NCBI RefSeq assembly: GCF_000002985.6
Contig: NC_003281.10
Span: 6,262,001-6,326,000, forward strand
DNA from: Caenorhabditis elegans
Taxonomy: Eukaryota; Nematoda; Chromadorea; Rhabditida; Rhabditidae
Direction of reading: 5' to 3'
Length of the DNA: 64,000 nucleotides
The notes below the pieces were generated by a model. That model was not told where the DNA came from, did not search any database, and saw nothing but the letters and a program-made list of their open reading frames with translations. This document shows, one piece after another, positions 24,227 through 33,849 of this stretch; within the stretch, counting starts at the first letter, position 1, and each line of letters starts with the position of its first letter. A program made the position numbers and the translations under genes.

Positions 24227-24392
24227 GTCTGGAAATTGTTGTAGTCTGTTGCCGGTGGAAGATGAATCGCATCACAAATGGGCCATGCTGCCAGCAGTGT
24301 TGCTCGTTTTGATGTTATTCACAATGTTTTTGGTAAATTATCACAAATTCAGGAAATATTTTGAAAAATTTCGAGCACTACTGCAAGCTTGA
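24227..24392 (+). CDS. Possible terminal exon or short ORF, membrane peptide
   Basis: After an acceptor-like TATTTTAG at 24226 an open frame runs to TGA at 24390. It encodes LLPVEDESHHKW, then a hydrophobic segment (MLPAVLLVLMLFTMFLV), then a basic tail (NYHKFRKYFEKFRALLQA). The only in-frame ATG, at 24285, would give 35 residues. An ATG at 23900 followed by ATGAGCAACTTTTTCA and a weak gt donor joins in the right phase, but this is speculative. ATTAAA follows near 24412. It is single-pass membrane-like with no family recognised. It may be a real short gene or chance. Confidence 0.35.
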
Positions 24393-24698
24393 ACCCTTAC
24401 AGTTTTTTTTTATTAAAGCAGAGTGTGAAAATCAAAAAAAGTTGTTGGCCAACTTCCAAAATTATTTGAGTGGAAGACAGGAAGTTATGCCGCATTTATT
24501 AAAGAACATAACACGTTTCCATTTTTTGAAAAATTTAACTTTGATATTTGCGCACCATATGAGTAATTTTTTAATAGTTTCCCCATTGCCGTTAATTGAG
24601 TATGGATCCACCGTTAAATCGCATTAAATTTAAATGTTTAATTTATTGAAAAACAAAAACAATGTTTTCAAACAAAAATTAAGTAGAAAAAGACCCGA
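24393..24698. other. Intergenic / 3' region of the minus-strand gene
   Basis: About 300 AT-rich bases. On the minus strand AATAAA (plus 24642-24647) lies about 52 bases after the stop of the next gene, marking its 3' end. Open plus-strand frames here overlap that gene and are shadows. Confidence 0.55.
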
Positions 24699-26327
24699 TC
24701 AGACATGTTGGCGTGGCGGAAGCATCATACGATTTGAAGATGAGGTTCCCGATTCGGTTCGGTACGGTTTTCGAACGTTCCGAGGAAATGGGATATATTG
24801 TAATGTGTTGGATGGATAGTCGATTAACTGAAATTTTAATATTTATAAAATAAATTTAAATCAACAAACCTCTCGACGCCTTCGTTGCCTGATGAAGTAG
24901 CATATACAGAGATTACAGATAAGAAGAAGGAGAATCAAAATAACCGAAAGGAGGATCAGAATGATGTAGGCATGGTCGTGTTTGCTCGATATTTCACTAA
25001 GAAATTATTTAATTTTCAAATTTTTACGCCATGATAGCAAAACTTAATTTTTTGGTGCGAGACTCAAAAGTTTGAAATGGGCTTTTAAAATACTTGAGTT
25101 TTCACAAAACTTTTGTATAAAACTCTGGAATGAAAAACATGAAAAAAAAGAAAAAAATAATAATTGTAAGTTTTTAAAAATGAAAAAAAAGAAGCAAACC
25201 TTGGAAGATGTACATATTGGTCGAAAAACGTCTGGATATTGTCCATTATATCACCATTGTCAACCAATAGAAACGATACAAGATTTAATTTCTGCAATTA
25301 TATTTCGATTGTAAAATGTTTATAGACCAGGCCAAGTCGGAAGTTTAAGCGGGAGAAATTATTCCGAAAATCATTAAAAGTGAGCGAGAAATGGATAAAA
25401 GTATTAACAACGAGATGTAGGTGGAAACTGGAATACCGGAAAAAAAATAACAAAAAAAGTAAATCAAAAAATATGACTAACCAAGAAAATGACCAAACCG
25501 ATCAATCAATCAATGTGTCACAGCACGAAAAATGAAAGAAATACGTTCGGTTATCTGTTATCATTTTATTATCAAGTGATGAATAATTAGTAAGGAGAGA
25601 AAGTTTGAAAAAGATTTTTAATGATTTTAACAGGATGTTTTTGATTATATTATGGTTTCAAACAATTAATTAGGTTTTTAAATTGAAACTTTTATTTTAA
25701 ATGAAAAAATGGAGTATCGCTTGTGAGGAAGTTTTTCAAACCCATTTCCACGATGCTGAAATAATCAAATATAACTGCTGAACTTTTAAAAAGTTTTCAA
25801 AATTTCCAATTCTCAATTAAAAAAAAAGAAAATTACTCAGTTCCACCTATCCTAACTATATTGAAATAAAAAACAAATTTCTTAGGTATAAATTTGTATT
25901 TATATTTAACATACTCTTGTGCGCTTACATCGTTCTATTTTGTTGGTAGAAAATAACATATAAATTCGTCGAAAATCGTGTGATCTTGCTATCAGAAAAC
26001 AGTAAGATATTAATTGTAAAATTTACGCAAAAACTTTTTTTTGAGATAATCAAGACTGGAAACCGAGAAAAAAATGAATAAAAAGACAAAGTGTTAATTT
26101 GATAGGACATGAAATGAAGAAAACGCTAGGTTGGTGGGACATTTAATGTTGAAAGAGAAAGAACATCGTAAAACATGGAATGGCAGGTGTTGATTTCATC
26201 TCTTTTTTCTTCACTTCTTAATCCAGTTAGTATAGTTAGAAGGACCACTATCACCTATCACGAACTCTTTTTCATCTTGAGCCGAACTCGACACAAATTG
26301 AAAAATGGACAAAATTGAGGGACACAT
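24699..26327 (-). CDS. Small single-pass membrane protein, 122 residues
   Basis: Three exons (26327-26215, 24996-24870, 24827-24699) join in frame across a 1.2 kb first intron and a 42-base second intron. Residues 1-16 (MCPSILSIFQFVSSSA) look like a signal peptide. The short extracellular part is DEKEFVIGDSGPSNYTNWIK with one NYT sequon. A strong transmembrane helix follows (HAYIILILLSVILILLLL), then CNLCICYF and a basic stop-transfer FIRQRRRRE. The cytoplasmic tail ends SSSNRMMLPPRQHV. This is a type I topology. A consensus AATAAA sits about 52 bases past the stop. I recognise no family. The individual exons are all short. Confidence 0.68.
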
Positions 26328-28723
26328 GTTTCATAGCTTCTCGTTTTCAAACAATTGTTGCAATCACACCTCGTACACTTTTTTGCTCTTTTTGCTCCCT
26401 ATCACGTTCGAAATTTGATTCTCTTATGAGATATCAGAAGAGATGATAAAAGTTGAGAAGAAGGATTGAATAGACACCGAAAAATTTTATTTTGCAAGGA
26501 AACTGTAAAGAACCTAATTACAAACTCATAGGAAGTCTGTTTTCTTTTGGACATTGATTTCTTTTGGACATTTTGGACATCTTTTGGACAGATAACAAAT
26601 ATTTGGTTTTGAAGCTAATGATTTGGATAGATCGTCACAAACTTCCCCTTAAACTTAAGAGAATTTTTTCTGTGCGGTTTTCAAAAAACACAAAAATGCC
26701 TAATTTTAACTTGACCCAGTTTTGTGCGCATCTTAATCTATATTTATAGTTTGCAACGCTTTTAAATCTTTTGGAAATATCTTGAGTCTGAAAAAGCTTG
26801 ATTCTCGTTTAAAAAATTATTCTGAACATCGACCTCTTAGTCAAGTTTATGTACCATTTAAAAATCTAGAACAACAGTCATTCCCAGTAATAAACAAAAA
26901 GAAAGTTCCTTGAAGTGATTTCAGTTTTCCCTCACAGAGAAGGAACACTTTGACTTTGAAATTAGTCAAAATCAAAGTGGAAACAAAGGATATTCATTTA
27001 AACTTTTACTAATTAATTGTTTCCCAATCTTCAAGTGACCTTTCTCTTCTTATGTTTTATAAGAAATTGTTGGCAATAATTATTACAGGAAATAGTAGCA
27101 CAGATATTTATGGGAAATTGGTACATTAACGTCGTGATGAAAGAGCACGTCTGATTGTTAGAGAAAACGTTCAATAATAATCGCACAGAATAGCACAGGA
27201 TTATCAAATAGATTCTAATTTAAAAAAAAAAGAAGATGCTTTTTATGAATTGTCTCATTTCTATTATGGAAGGGATACTGTTTTTTGTCCGTGAACGCTT
27301 ACTGTAGAAGAAGACATTGCCATCTCACACACAAATTTTTCGAAGTGTTTGCATATTTTACAAAATTCTTTCATCAATCAAGAAACATGTTCAAAAAACA
27401 CATTCATCGAAGCGTGTGAAACCCACAAAAAAGGTGTGTAAGTATGTAACAATTGAACAATTGAGTAACTAGAGGAAAATGGGTAACCAAAAAGTGACGA
27501 ACAGAGAGAGAGAGCGAGCGAGAGGTGGAAAACACTCGAAAACGGTAGTTGAAACACTTACAAGTGACAAACAAGGAGGCAGACGACCACACCTGTGTTG
27601 CAGGGTGGGCGCCAATTCAAATATATTATTTAATAATAGAGATGAGGCGATTATTATATGTTCTATTGGATAGTTTGAATAAAGAAAAAACTTGAATTGT
27701 GGAAGCACTGGACATTGGACAGCTAATTTCTAAAGATGATCTTAAAATAAAAATAATAGACACTGTTAGTTCAAGCTTGCACCAACCATAAAAATATTTT
27801 TAAAGAACTATTTTAAATCCAAACAATTTTATTTTCAACATAATTACCTGAAATGTTTAGTCTTTTTTAAACACGATCTGAATGTATAAAAAGTTTTATG
27901 TGTGAAATGGAAAATGAGAAAAATACACTGCACAAATTCTGAAAAAAATGTATTTACTTGAATTACACTCACCAAATTCTATAACTCAAACGTGAGTTTT
28001 CAATTACCTAATTAAAGCCAAAAAGTGAGAAAGAGAAGACGACACCAAAGTGAAAGGAAGGTGAGTGGTGTGAAACATGGCGTGTTATGTACGTTTCAAT
28101 TCACAATTATAGGTTTCCGTGAGATGGTCGGAAGCAAAGTGAGAGAATAGAAAAAGAATGAGACATTTATTCAGGTTGACGGGTGTGGGAAAAGAGGCGA
28201 ATTGACACCAATGTGGGCATCAACTTTTCGCAATGGAAACTTTTGAAAACTGGAATAGTTTGGTACGGTGAACTCATTTGGATCATAAAAAACACAGTAC
28301 TGTGGAGCACCGCCGTTTCTTTAAAAAACTGACAACCTCAGCCATCGTCGTTGTATACTTTACGAGATTAAAATATAAGTTATTTAGCGACGGGTTTGAA
28401 ATTGGAAGACCCAATCAATCCATTTCCATATTTTTTGTAGAGAAAATTTGCTGGAAACTCTTGTGAGATTACCCAAGTTTTCTTTCGTTTTGCGGACAAC
28501 CATTAAACTGTTTTGAACAATTTGATGTGAAGAGCGTGTTCATACATGAATTTCAAAACTTCTAGTAAAAAAGAGCTCTCGTCAGAAACTACCCATAAAG
28601 CAAAAGCAAACTTCCAATTTCTTATCAACCATTGTTATCTTTTCACACACTATTATAAATCTAAATCCTTCCGGATGTGCATAGATCATCTCGTAAATGT
28701 CACATTTATTGAGTCTCGACTAA
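26328..28723. other. Long intergenic stretch
   Basis: Upstream of the small membrane-protein gene, so its promoter probably lies at the left end. It contains short direct repeats of TTTTGGACA (26534-26592), a 14-base hairpin at 26947-26980, GAGAGAGAGC purine tracts near 27500, and an E-box-like CACACCTGTG near 27590. No exon pair with matching phase was found. Confidence 0.4.
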
Positions 28724-29038
28724 GATTTCAGTGATAGATATTTCGAAACAAAGAAAAAAGTTTTGAAAAAGCAGAAGAAAAAAAAAAGACCAACCGAGAA
28801 GAAAACTCTGAACAAAGTATTTGATGAACCAACTGAAGATTCTCTCAATAAATCAGAAGAAACTGTGAACGGAAATAATGATAAAAGGGTCATAAAGGAA
28901 AGAAAAAAGAGGTTTTTCAAATGAAGAAATAAAGAAGAACGAAAGAGTCGTAAAAATGAGAATGAAGAAAGAGAAAAGTTGATCGAAAATTTGATGAGTC
29001 ATATCAATTGGCTTATCAGTAAATTTGAGAGCAGGTAA
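28724..29038 (+). pseudogene. Lys-rich reading frame interrupted by one TGA
   Basis: From an acceptor-like ATTTCAG near 28731 a single frame runs to TAA at 29036, broken only by TGA at 28922-28924. Before the stop it reads KKKVLKKQKKKKRPTEKKTL and DEPTEDSLNKSEETVNGNND; after it, ENEEREKLIENLMSHINWL and ISKFESR. The composition looks more like protein than the surrounding DNA, and an AG/GTAATT donor-like site lies at its end. There is no ATG. It may be a decayed exon or two exons of an unrecognised gene, or chance purine-rich DNA. The opposite strand also reads as a hydrophobic leader (MTLLSLFPFTVSS), so strand is uncertain. Confidence 0.3.
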
Positions 29039-30471
29039 TTAATGATATCACATTTTTCCAGTTTTGAAATCAGAAAAAAAATGAAGAAAATCTAGGATTT
29101 CCTAGGCGGTTTGAAATAAAATTGACTACATTTTTAATTCTATACATTGGATTGTTAATTACAAAAAATTTTAAAAATTACTACGATACATGTTTCTTGT
29201 TGAAAAAAATCAGATAGGCCTTGAAGTTTGGACCTCTTTGGAGATTGAAATAGAGATGATTTATATTGGCAAAGATCAGCCTAATAAAATCAGAATTTAT
29301 CTATCCTTATTACTCTATCCCCATTAACTCGTGTGTTCGATTTTGAGCCAGAAATTTTTAAATTCGTTGTAACGAATCAAGCAGTGACACCAATAAAACA
29401 TACTAAAACCTTCAAATCCTGAGAAAAAACACAATTTAGAGAATTGGAAAACGTTATCGCCTTCTCAAATTTCCTCAAATCTGGCTCGTTAAACTTTGAC
29501 GCGGAGAAAAAAAAAATCGTTGAAACTAAACTTTTTATCCTCATTCTTGTTTTCTACAGAGAAAAACTCGAGAAGACAGACGGAGAGAGGGGGAATGCAA
29601 AAAAAAGAAAGAAACAGCTCATTTCTTTTGCTCATTTCGACTTGTGCAAATGTGTTCTTTTCGTGTCTTTTTTCTTTTATTTTTCCTACTTTTCGACTAA
29701 TGAACTTCCCATGAAACAACGGGAGATAGATATTTCGATTTTCGTGTCAAAAACTGAGATGAAAGGAAAAAGCAAGAAAAGAAAAAAGCAAAAAGGCGTG
29801 AGGCATTGTGCAAAATTTGTGAACCAAAAAAGTGCAAGAGGGGAGGAGCCAATAGAATTGGTAATACATTTGTGAGATGAGCCCTACAAGTACACTGAGC
29901 TCAGTTTGCACTTATCAATGAGCGGTAGGAAAACTCGTGGGAAATCATATTAGAAAAGGTTTTGTCTTGGAATGGACACAGAAAGGAAGTTTTAATTTTT
30001 TTCAACTGACAAATGCAAAGTAAAAAGCAAAAAAAAAACGTTATTTACGCTCGCAAACTCCCTTTTGTATAGCATATAAATCAGAATTTTCATTTCAATT
30101 TTTCAATATCAAACCCATAAACCAAGAGGCAATTTCTCAAAATGTGACACGAAATTGACGAATAAAGTAAAACACAAAATATTTTGTGCATACATACCCA
30201 CTTATAAAACATATGTGTGAGCATGAAAAAGGAAAGATAGAAGAAGAAATTTTATGAGATGAAATTTGGCTTTTTTGTAAAAAAGAATACACGATGCTCA
30301 AGTTTGTGGGTGTTCGTCAATGACGACTGATGAAAAGCTGAAAATAACCAATGCTTGAATAGTGACAGTTGGCAAGAAATTTCAAAAAAAAATGCTCAAA
30401 AAACATTTCCTTGTGAAAACTAAGAGGATGTGTTAGAAGTTCAACAAATTTATTGAAAAATGAATAGCTCG
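29039..30471. other. Intergenic, purine-rich
   Basis: About 1.4 kb. A 144-codon frame at 29444-29875 is open but begins with TTG and is made of Lys/Phe-rich low-complexity sequence, so I do not call it. At 30448-30453 a minus-strand AATAAA belongs to the peptide gene on the right. Confidence 0.45.
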
Positions 30472-30755
30472 TTAATGTCTCAAGTAGCTGGAAAAACGGC
30501 GTCTCATCGGAAGATCACTCCTGTGTTGCTGAAAAGTTTTAAAAATTGGGGAAGCTATTGTGAAATGCTCATAAAACAAAATCAAGTATTTTGAAGGTTT
30601 TGCCACAACTTGAAAAATCTAGTTTTATCTACCGGGTTAACTCTTTCATATAAGACAATTATTCGTTTAAAATAACTCACAGCAGAAACTTCCAAAATGA
30701 AGAAAAGTATAGTTAATACCATGAAGAACAATTGAGAGCAAAACTTCATTGTCAT
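30472..30755 (-). CDS. Candidate secreted peptide gene, 43-residue precursor
   Basis: Two exons (30755-30681 and 30528-30472) join exactly in phase through a 152-base intron with gtgagt donor and TTTTCAG acceptor. Exon 1 encodes 25 residues starting MTMKFCSQLF and ending FFILEVSA, a textbook signal peptide. Exon 2 encodes QHRSDLPMRRRFSSYLRH then TAA, so cleavage after VSA would release an 18-residue basic peptide with N-terminal Gln, which often cyclises to pyroglutamate. A minus-strand AATAAA begins about 20 bases past the stop. The RRR could be a processing site. It could be a neuropeptide, hormone or defence peptide; none is proven. I recognise no known family. Confidence 0.62.
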
Positions 30756-31394
30756 TCTCAAAAACGTATGAAAAACCTCTGTTTAAATATGTTTGTAACC
30801 CCGTGATATCGTAAAATCATTGCGTAGGTTGTCATTAAAAATTGAAATGAAATGAGGGGTCCGTTTATGATTTGATCAAGGTTAAACTTGAGAATATTTG
30901 AGAAAAATATCGTTAAAAGTATTGTTCCTGGATCTTTCAATCGGTTGAAATTCGAAGTTGCTTTTCTGAATTTTCTTTTAATCTGAACTAAACTGAACTA
31001 AATCTATAGAAAAGTTACAACTAATACTAATTAATATTGGACAACACAGTTAATTTTGGATTTTGCCATCGGAAAATAGGCATTGTGGACGCACGATGCA
31101 CACATCGCTAACGAAATCGGGTACAATGTGCACACCGCGACTCGAAAATCAATGTGCGGATTGAAAGTGGACGGTTTTGTGGGCATAATGCATCACATTT
31201 CACGCACAGAAGACGGAAATTTAATGGCAAGTTCATAGGAAAAACAGAAAATCAAATCATTCATTGAAATACATCAGTCAACGTTCGATTGGGATAGGTT
31301 AGTGTTATATCGATTGATTGCATTTTATGCAAGAGTGTCGTTGTCATCGATTTAGAAATTGAATATTTACAGGAGCAGATGAAAAACAAGATAA
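30756..31394. other. Intergenic between peptide gene and Kelch gene
   Basis: About 640 bases holding the presumed promoter of the peptide gene and the 3' end of the Kelch gene. A relatively GC-rich patch with repeated GCACA motifs lies at 31080-31210. No further gene is seen. Confidence 0.45.
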
Positions 31395-33849
31395 TCACCA
31401 TGACGTCACGATACCAGTGTCATCCGGAATGTCAAACAGTTCGTCAAGGAATGGATGATCCGAAAGTGTTACCATACGAAGTGCTGATTTGGCTTCGGCC
31501 ATGTCAGGAAGAGCCTAAACATATGAGATTTGTACCGCGAATTCCTTCAAAAACAACTAACCTGCCACATTTTTGATCGCAAATCCAATCTTTCCGACTC
31601 CTTTGTCGTCGTCTGACCATCAAACCCACCAGCCACATAAACATAGCAGGTATCCATTTGACATGCGGAAAAGTTAGATCTCGCAGTTTGCAATGTTGGT
31701 TCAGGATGCCACAGACCCTCTCGCATATCGTAAATCTCAGCAGAATCAAGTCGACGGTTCCCGTTGAATCCACCAATTATCATACAAACTTGATTCATTA
31801 TTGAAACCGCAGTGCAGCCAGTACGACGTGTCCGCATGTTTGATGAGAGAGGATGCCTAAAAATTTTATATAGATAAAACTGATTCCTACCAGCATAAAA
31901 AGGAAACTAAAGCATTCTAGATGTTCCAAAGAAGAGCCTATGTGAATATAACGCAGAACTAGTTTCAGAGTATTTTTACAGAATCTGTGCTCACCATAGA
32001 TCTAAAACTGGATCATAAACTTCTCCTCCTTGATGAATATTCCGCCCGTCAAATCCTCCAATAGCAACTATCTTATTGTCAATTGTCACCACAGCTCCAT
32101 CCGATCTCATTTGTGTCATATTTGCAACCTCAGTCCACTGATCCGCACGGTAGTCGTACATTTCGGCAGTCTTCAGTCGGGAAACTCCATTCATTCTGAA
32201 ATCAAGAAATGCATAAAGATTGAGAATTGACCAGCTTTCAAACTCCTATGAATAAACGTACCCTCCACAAGCAAATACCAGAGGCCTTCCGTATGAATCG
32301 TTGACCCTTGCTGAAGTCACATAGCACCTCTTGTCATTCATATTCGCCCCCCTCCTCCATTCTTTAGTTGACAAGTCAAAGAGAACTGTTGTCTGAAACT
32401 GCTTAATGCCGTCGAATCCACCATACACAATTAGTTTGTCCTCGACGACTTCAATACCATGGTACGCTCTATGGATGTTCGGTCTGGAAACTTTCACGTT
32501 ATTAAATGTTTTCTAGAAGGGGAACTTACATATCGTAGTTGAAGTTACACGTTTGCCAACGGTCACTTCTCGTATTGCACACCTCAATCTTTTGAGCAAC
32601 ACCACGACTCGCCCATCCACCTGGAAGTAAGATAATTCAATTTGCATGTGCATTTCTGGTCCTACCAAAGCAAACAATAGCATCCATTGGTTGTCTAGTA
32701 CGAATTACTTCATACTTCGTGGCATCTGGTTGAGGTCGCCTGGAGAAATTTCGTTGAGCAAACTGGGTAAGACGATCTGATTGAAGTGGAGAATTGTGCT
32801 TGATCCAGTTAACAACTACCTGTTATTGAATAAATTTAGATTCAATTTCTATAGTATTAACCTACAGTTGTCTCATCTTCACTCTTCAGGTTCAAATGTT
32901 TATCGGTGAGTAGTCCAATTAGCTCGTTTTCTTTCAGCGACAAATATACATTTGTGGCAAATAGCTGTAGTTTGAAATTGTCTTTCCAAAATAAAAATAA
33001 AAGTATAGCTACCGTTTGGAATTTCCTGACCATGGATCTCCAGACTCTAACAGCTAGTGTCGTGTGGTATAATAGAGCAAGACGGAAGATTTTTATTATA
33101 TCTGCGAAATTACTACCATTTCAATTTTAATGGAGGATTTATTGTACTCACTTTCATGTGTCAAATTTTTACAAATTATATCGCTGATGTAATCAAGTGC
33201 AATGCTCATTTGGAGGAAGGCCGCTGGTTCGAGAAGCTGAGAAAGTTATTTTTTTATTTGGTATTCTAAACCTACCTCAATAGCTTTTTGCAAGGTGATA
33301 TTAGGTTTGATTCCTTGTTCGAAAGCCTTTGGAATTGTGAGTAAAAAATGAAGATCTGACGCAGAGATCAGGCGGATTCTAAAAGAAAACCGTGGTTCAG
33401 TAAAATGAGAATTACTAATAAAACCTGTGAGTTGTTGAATTTGAATCTCGGAATTTAGATGAGAAGAGTACTCGAAAATAGTTTGAGTAGAATGATAGAA
33501 GATATCGGTCGAAAATTACCTGAAATAATGGAATTTGTGCGGAACTAAGTCCTAATCACAATTTATATTGGGAAAATGAATGAAGGACTGAAATACGCAT
33601 ATAGCTTTCTCGAGAGTGCGTCGCAAATTAGTTAACTGTGTTCAGCGCTCTCAATCAACATACTTCTTCATTATTCCGAAGAACAAGTGTGACTGTCGGA
33701 CTGAGTGTTTCTTCGAATGATTTGGTGAGTTCTGGAGAGAATTTCACTCTTTTCACTGGCGACTCTTCAATGGACGAATTAAAATCGATGGCTGTTCTTG
33801 GTGGTGGACTTGTTGCCAATTGGGAAGCAGAAATATCACAGATATCCAT
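31395..33849 (-). CDS. BTB-BACK-Kelch protein
   Basis: Twelve exons (33849-33664, 33519-33425, 33378-33276, 33236-33152, 33101-33013, 32964-32866, 32819-32666, 32620-32530, 32483-32262, 32195-31995, 31856-31562, 31514-31395) join in frame to 579 residues. A BTB fold covers about residues 50-160 (VTLVLRNNEE, YSNYFRVLFSSKFRD), BACK about 165-265 (LFATNVYLSLKENELIGLL, NWIKHNS), then Kelch repeats with the YGGFDG, IGGFDGRN, IGGFNGNRR and AGGFDGQ double-Gly blades. Such proteins typically recruit substrates to CUL-3 ubiquitin ligases; others bind actin. The family role is inferred. The N-terminal 50 residues are Ser/Thr/Pro-rich and unconserved in appearance. Confidence 0.88.

Noticed and set aside
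24634..24819. Plus-strand 61-codon frame
   Set aside because: Shadow of the last exon of the minus-strand membrane-protein gene, which has matching splice phase and AATAAA.
26947..26980. Hairpin CACTTTGACTTTGA/TCAAAATCAAAGTG as a microRNA
   Set aside because: The stem is only about 14 base pairs with a short loop, too small for a microRNA precursor.
28720..28920. Minus-strand signal-peptide-like exon (MTLLSLFPFTVSS)
   Set aside because: No partner exon in phase; probably the reverse of the Lys-rich frame on the plus strand.
29444..29875. 144-codon open frame on the plus strand
   Set aside because: Starts with TTG, has Lys/Phe low-complexity content, no splice sites or relatives; an AT/purine-rich artefact.
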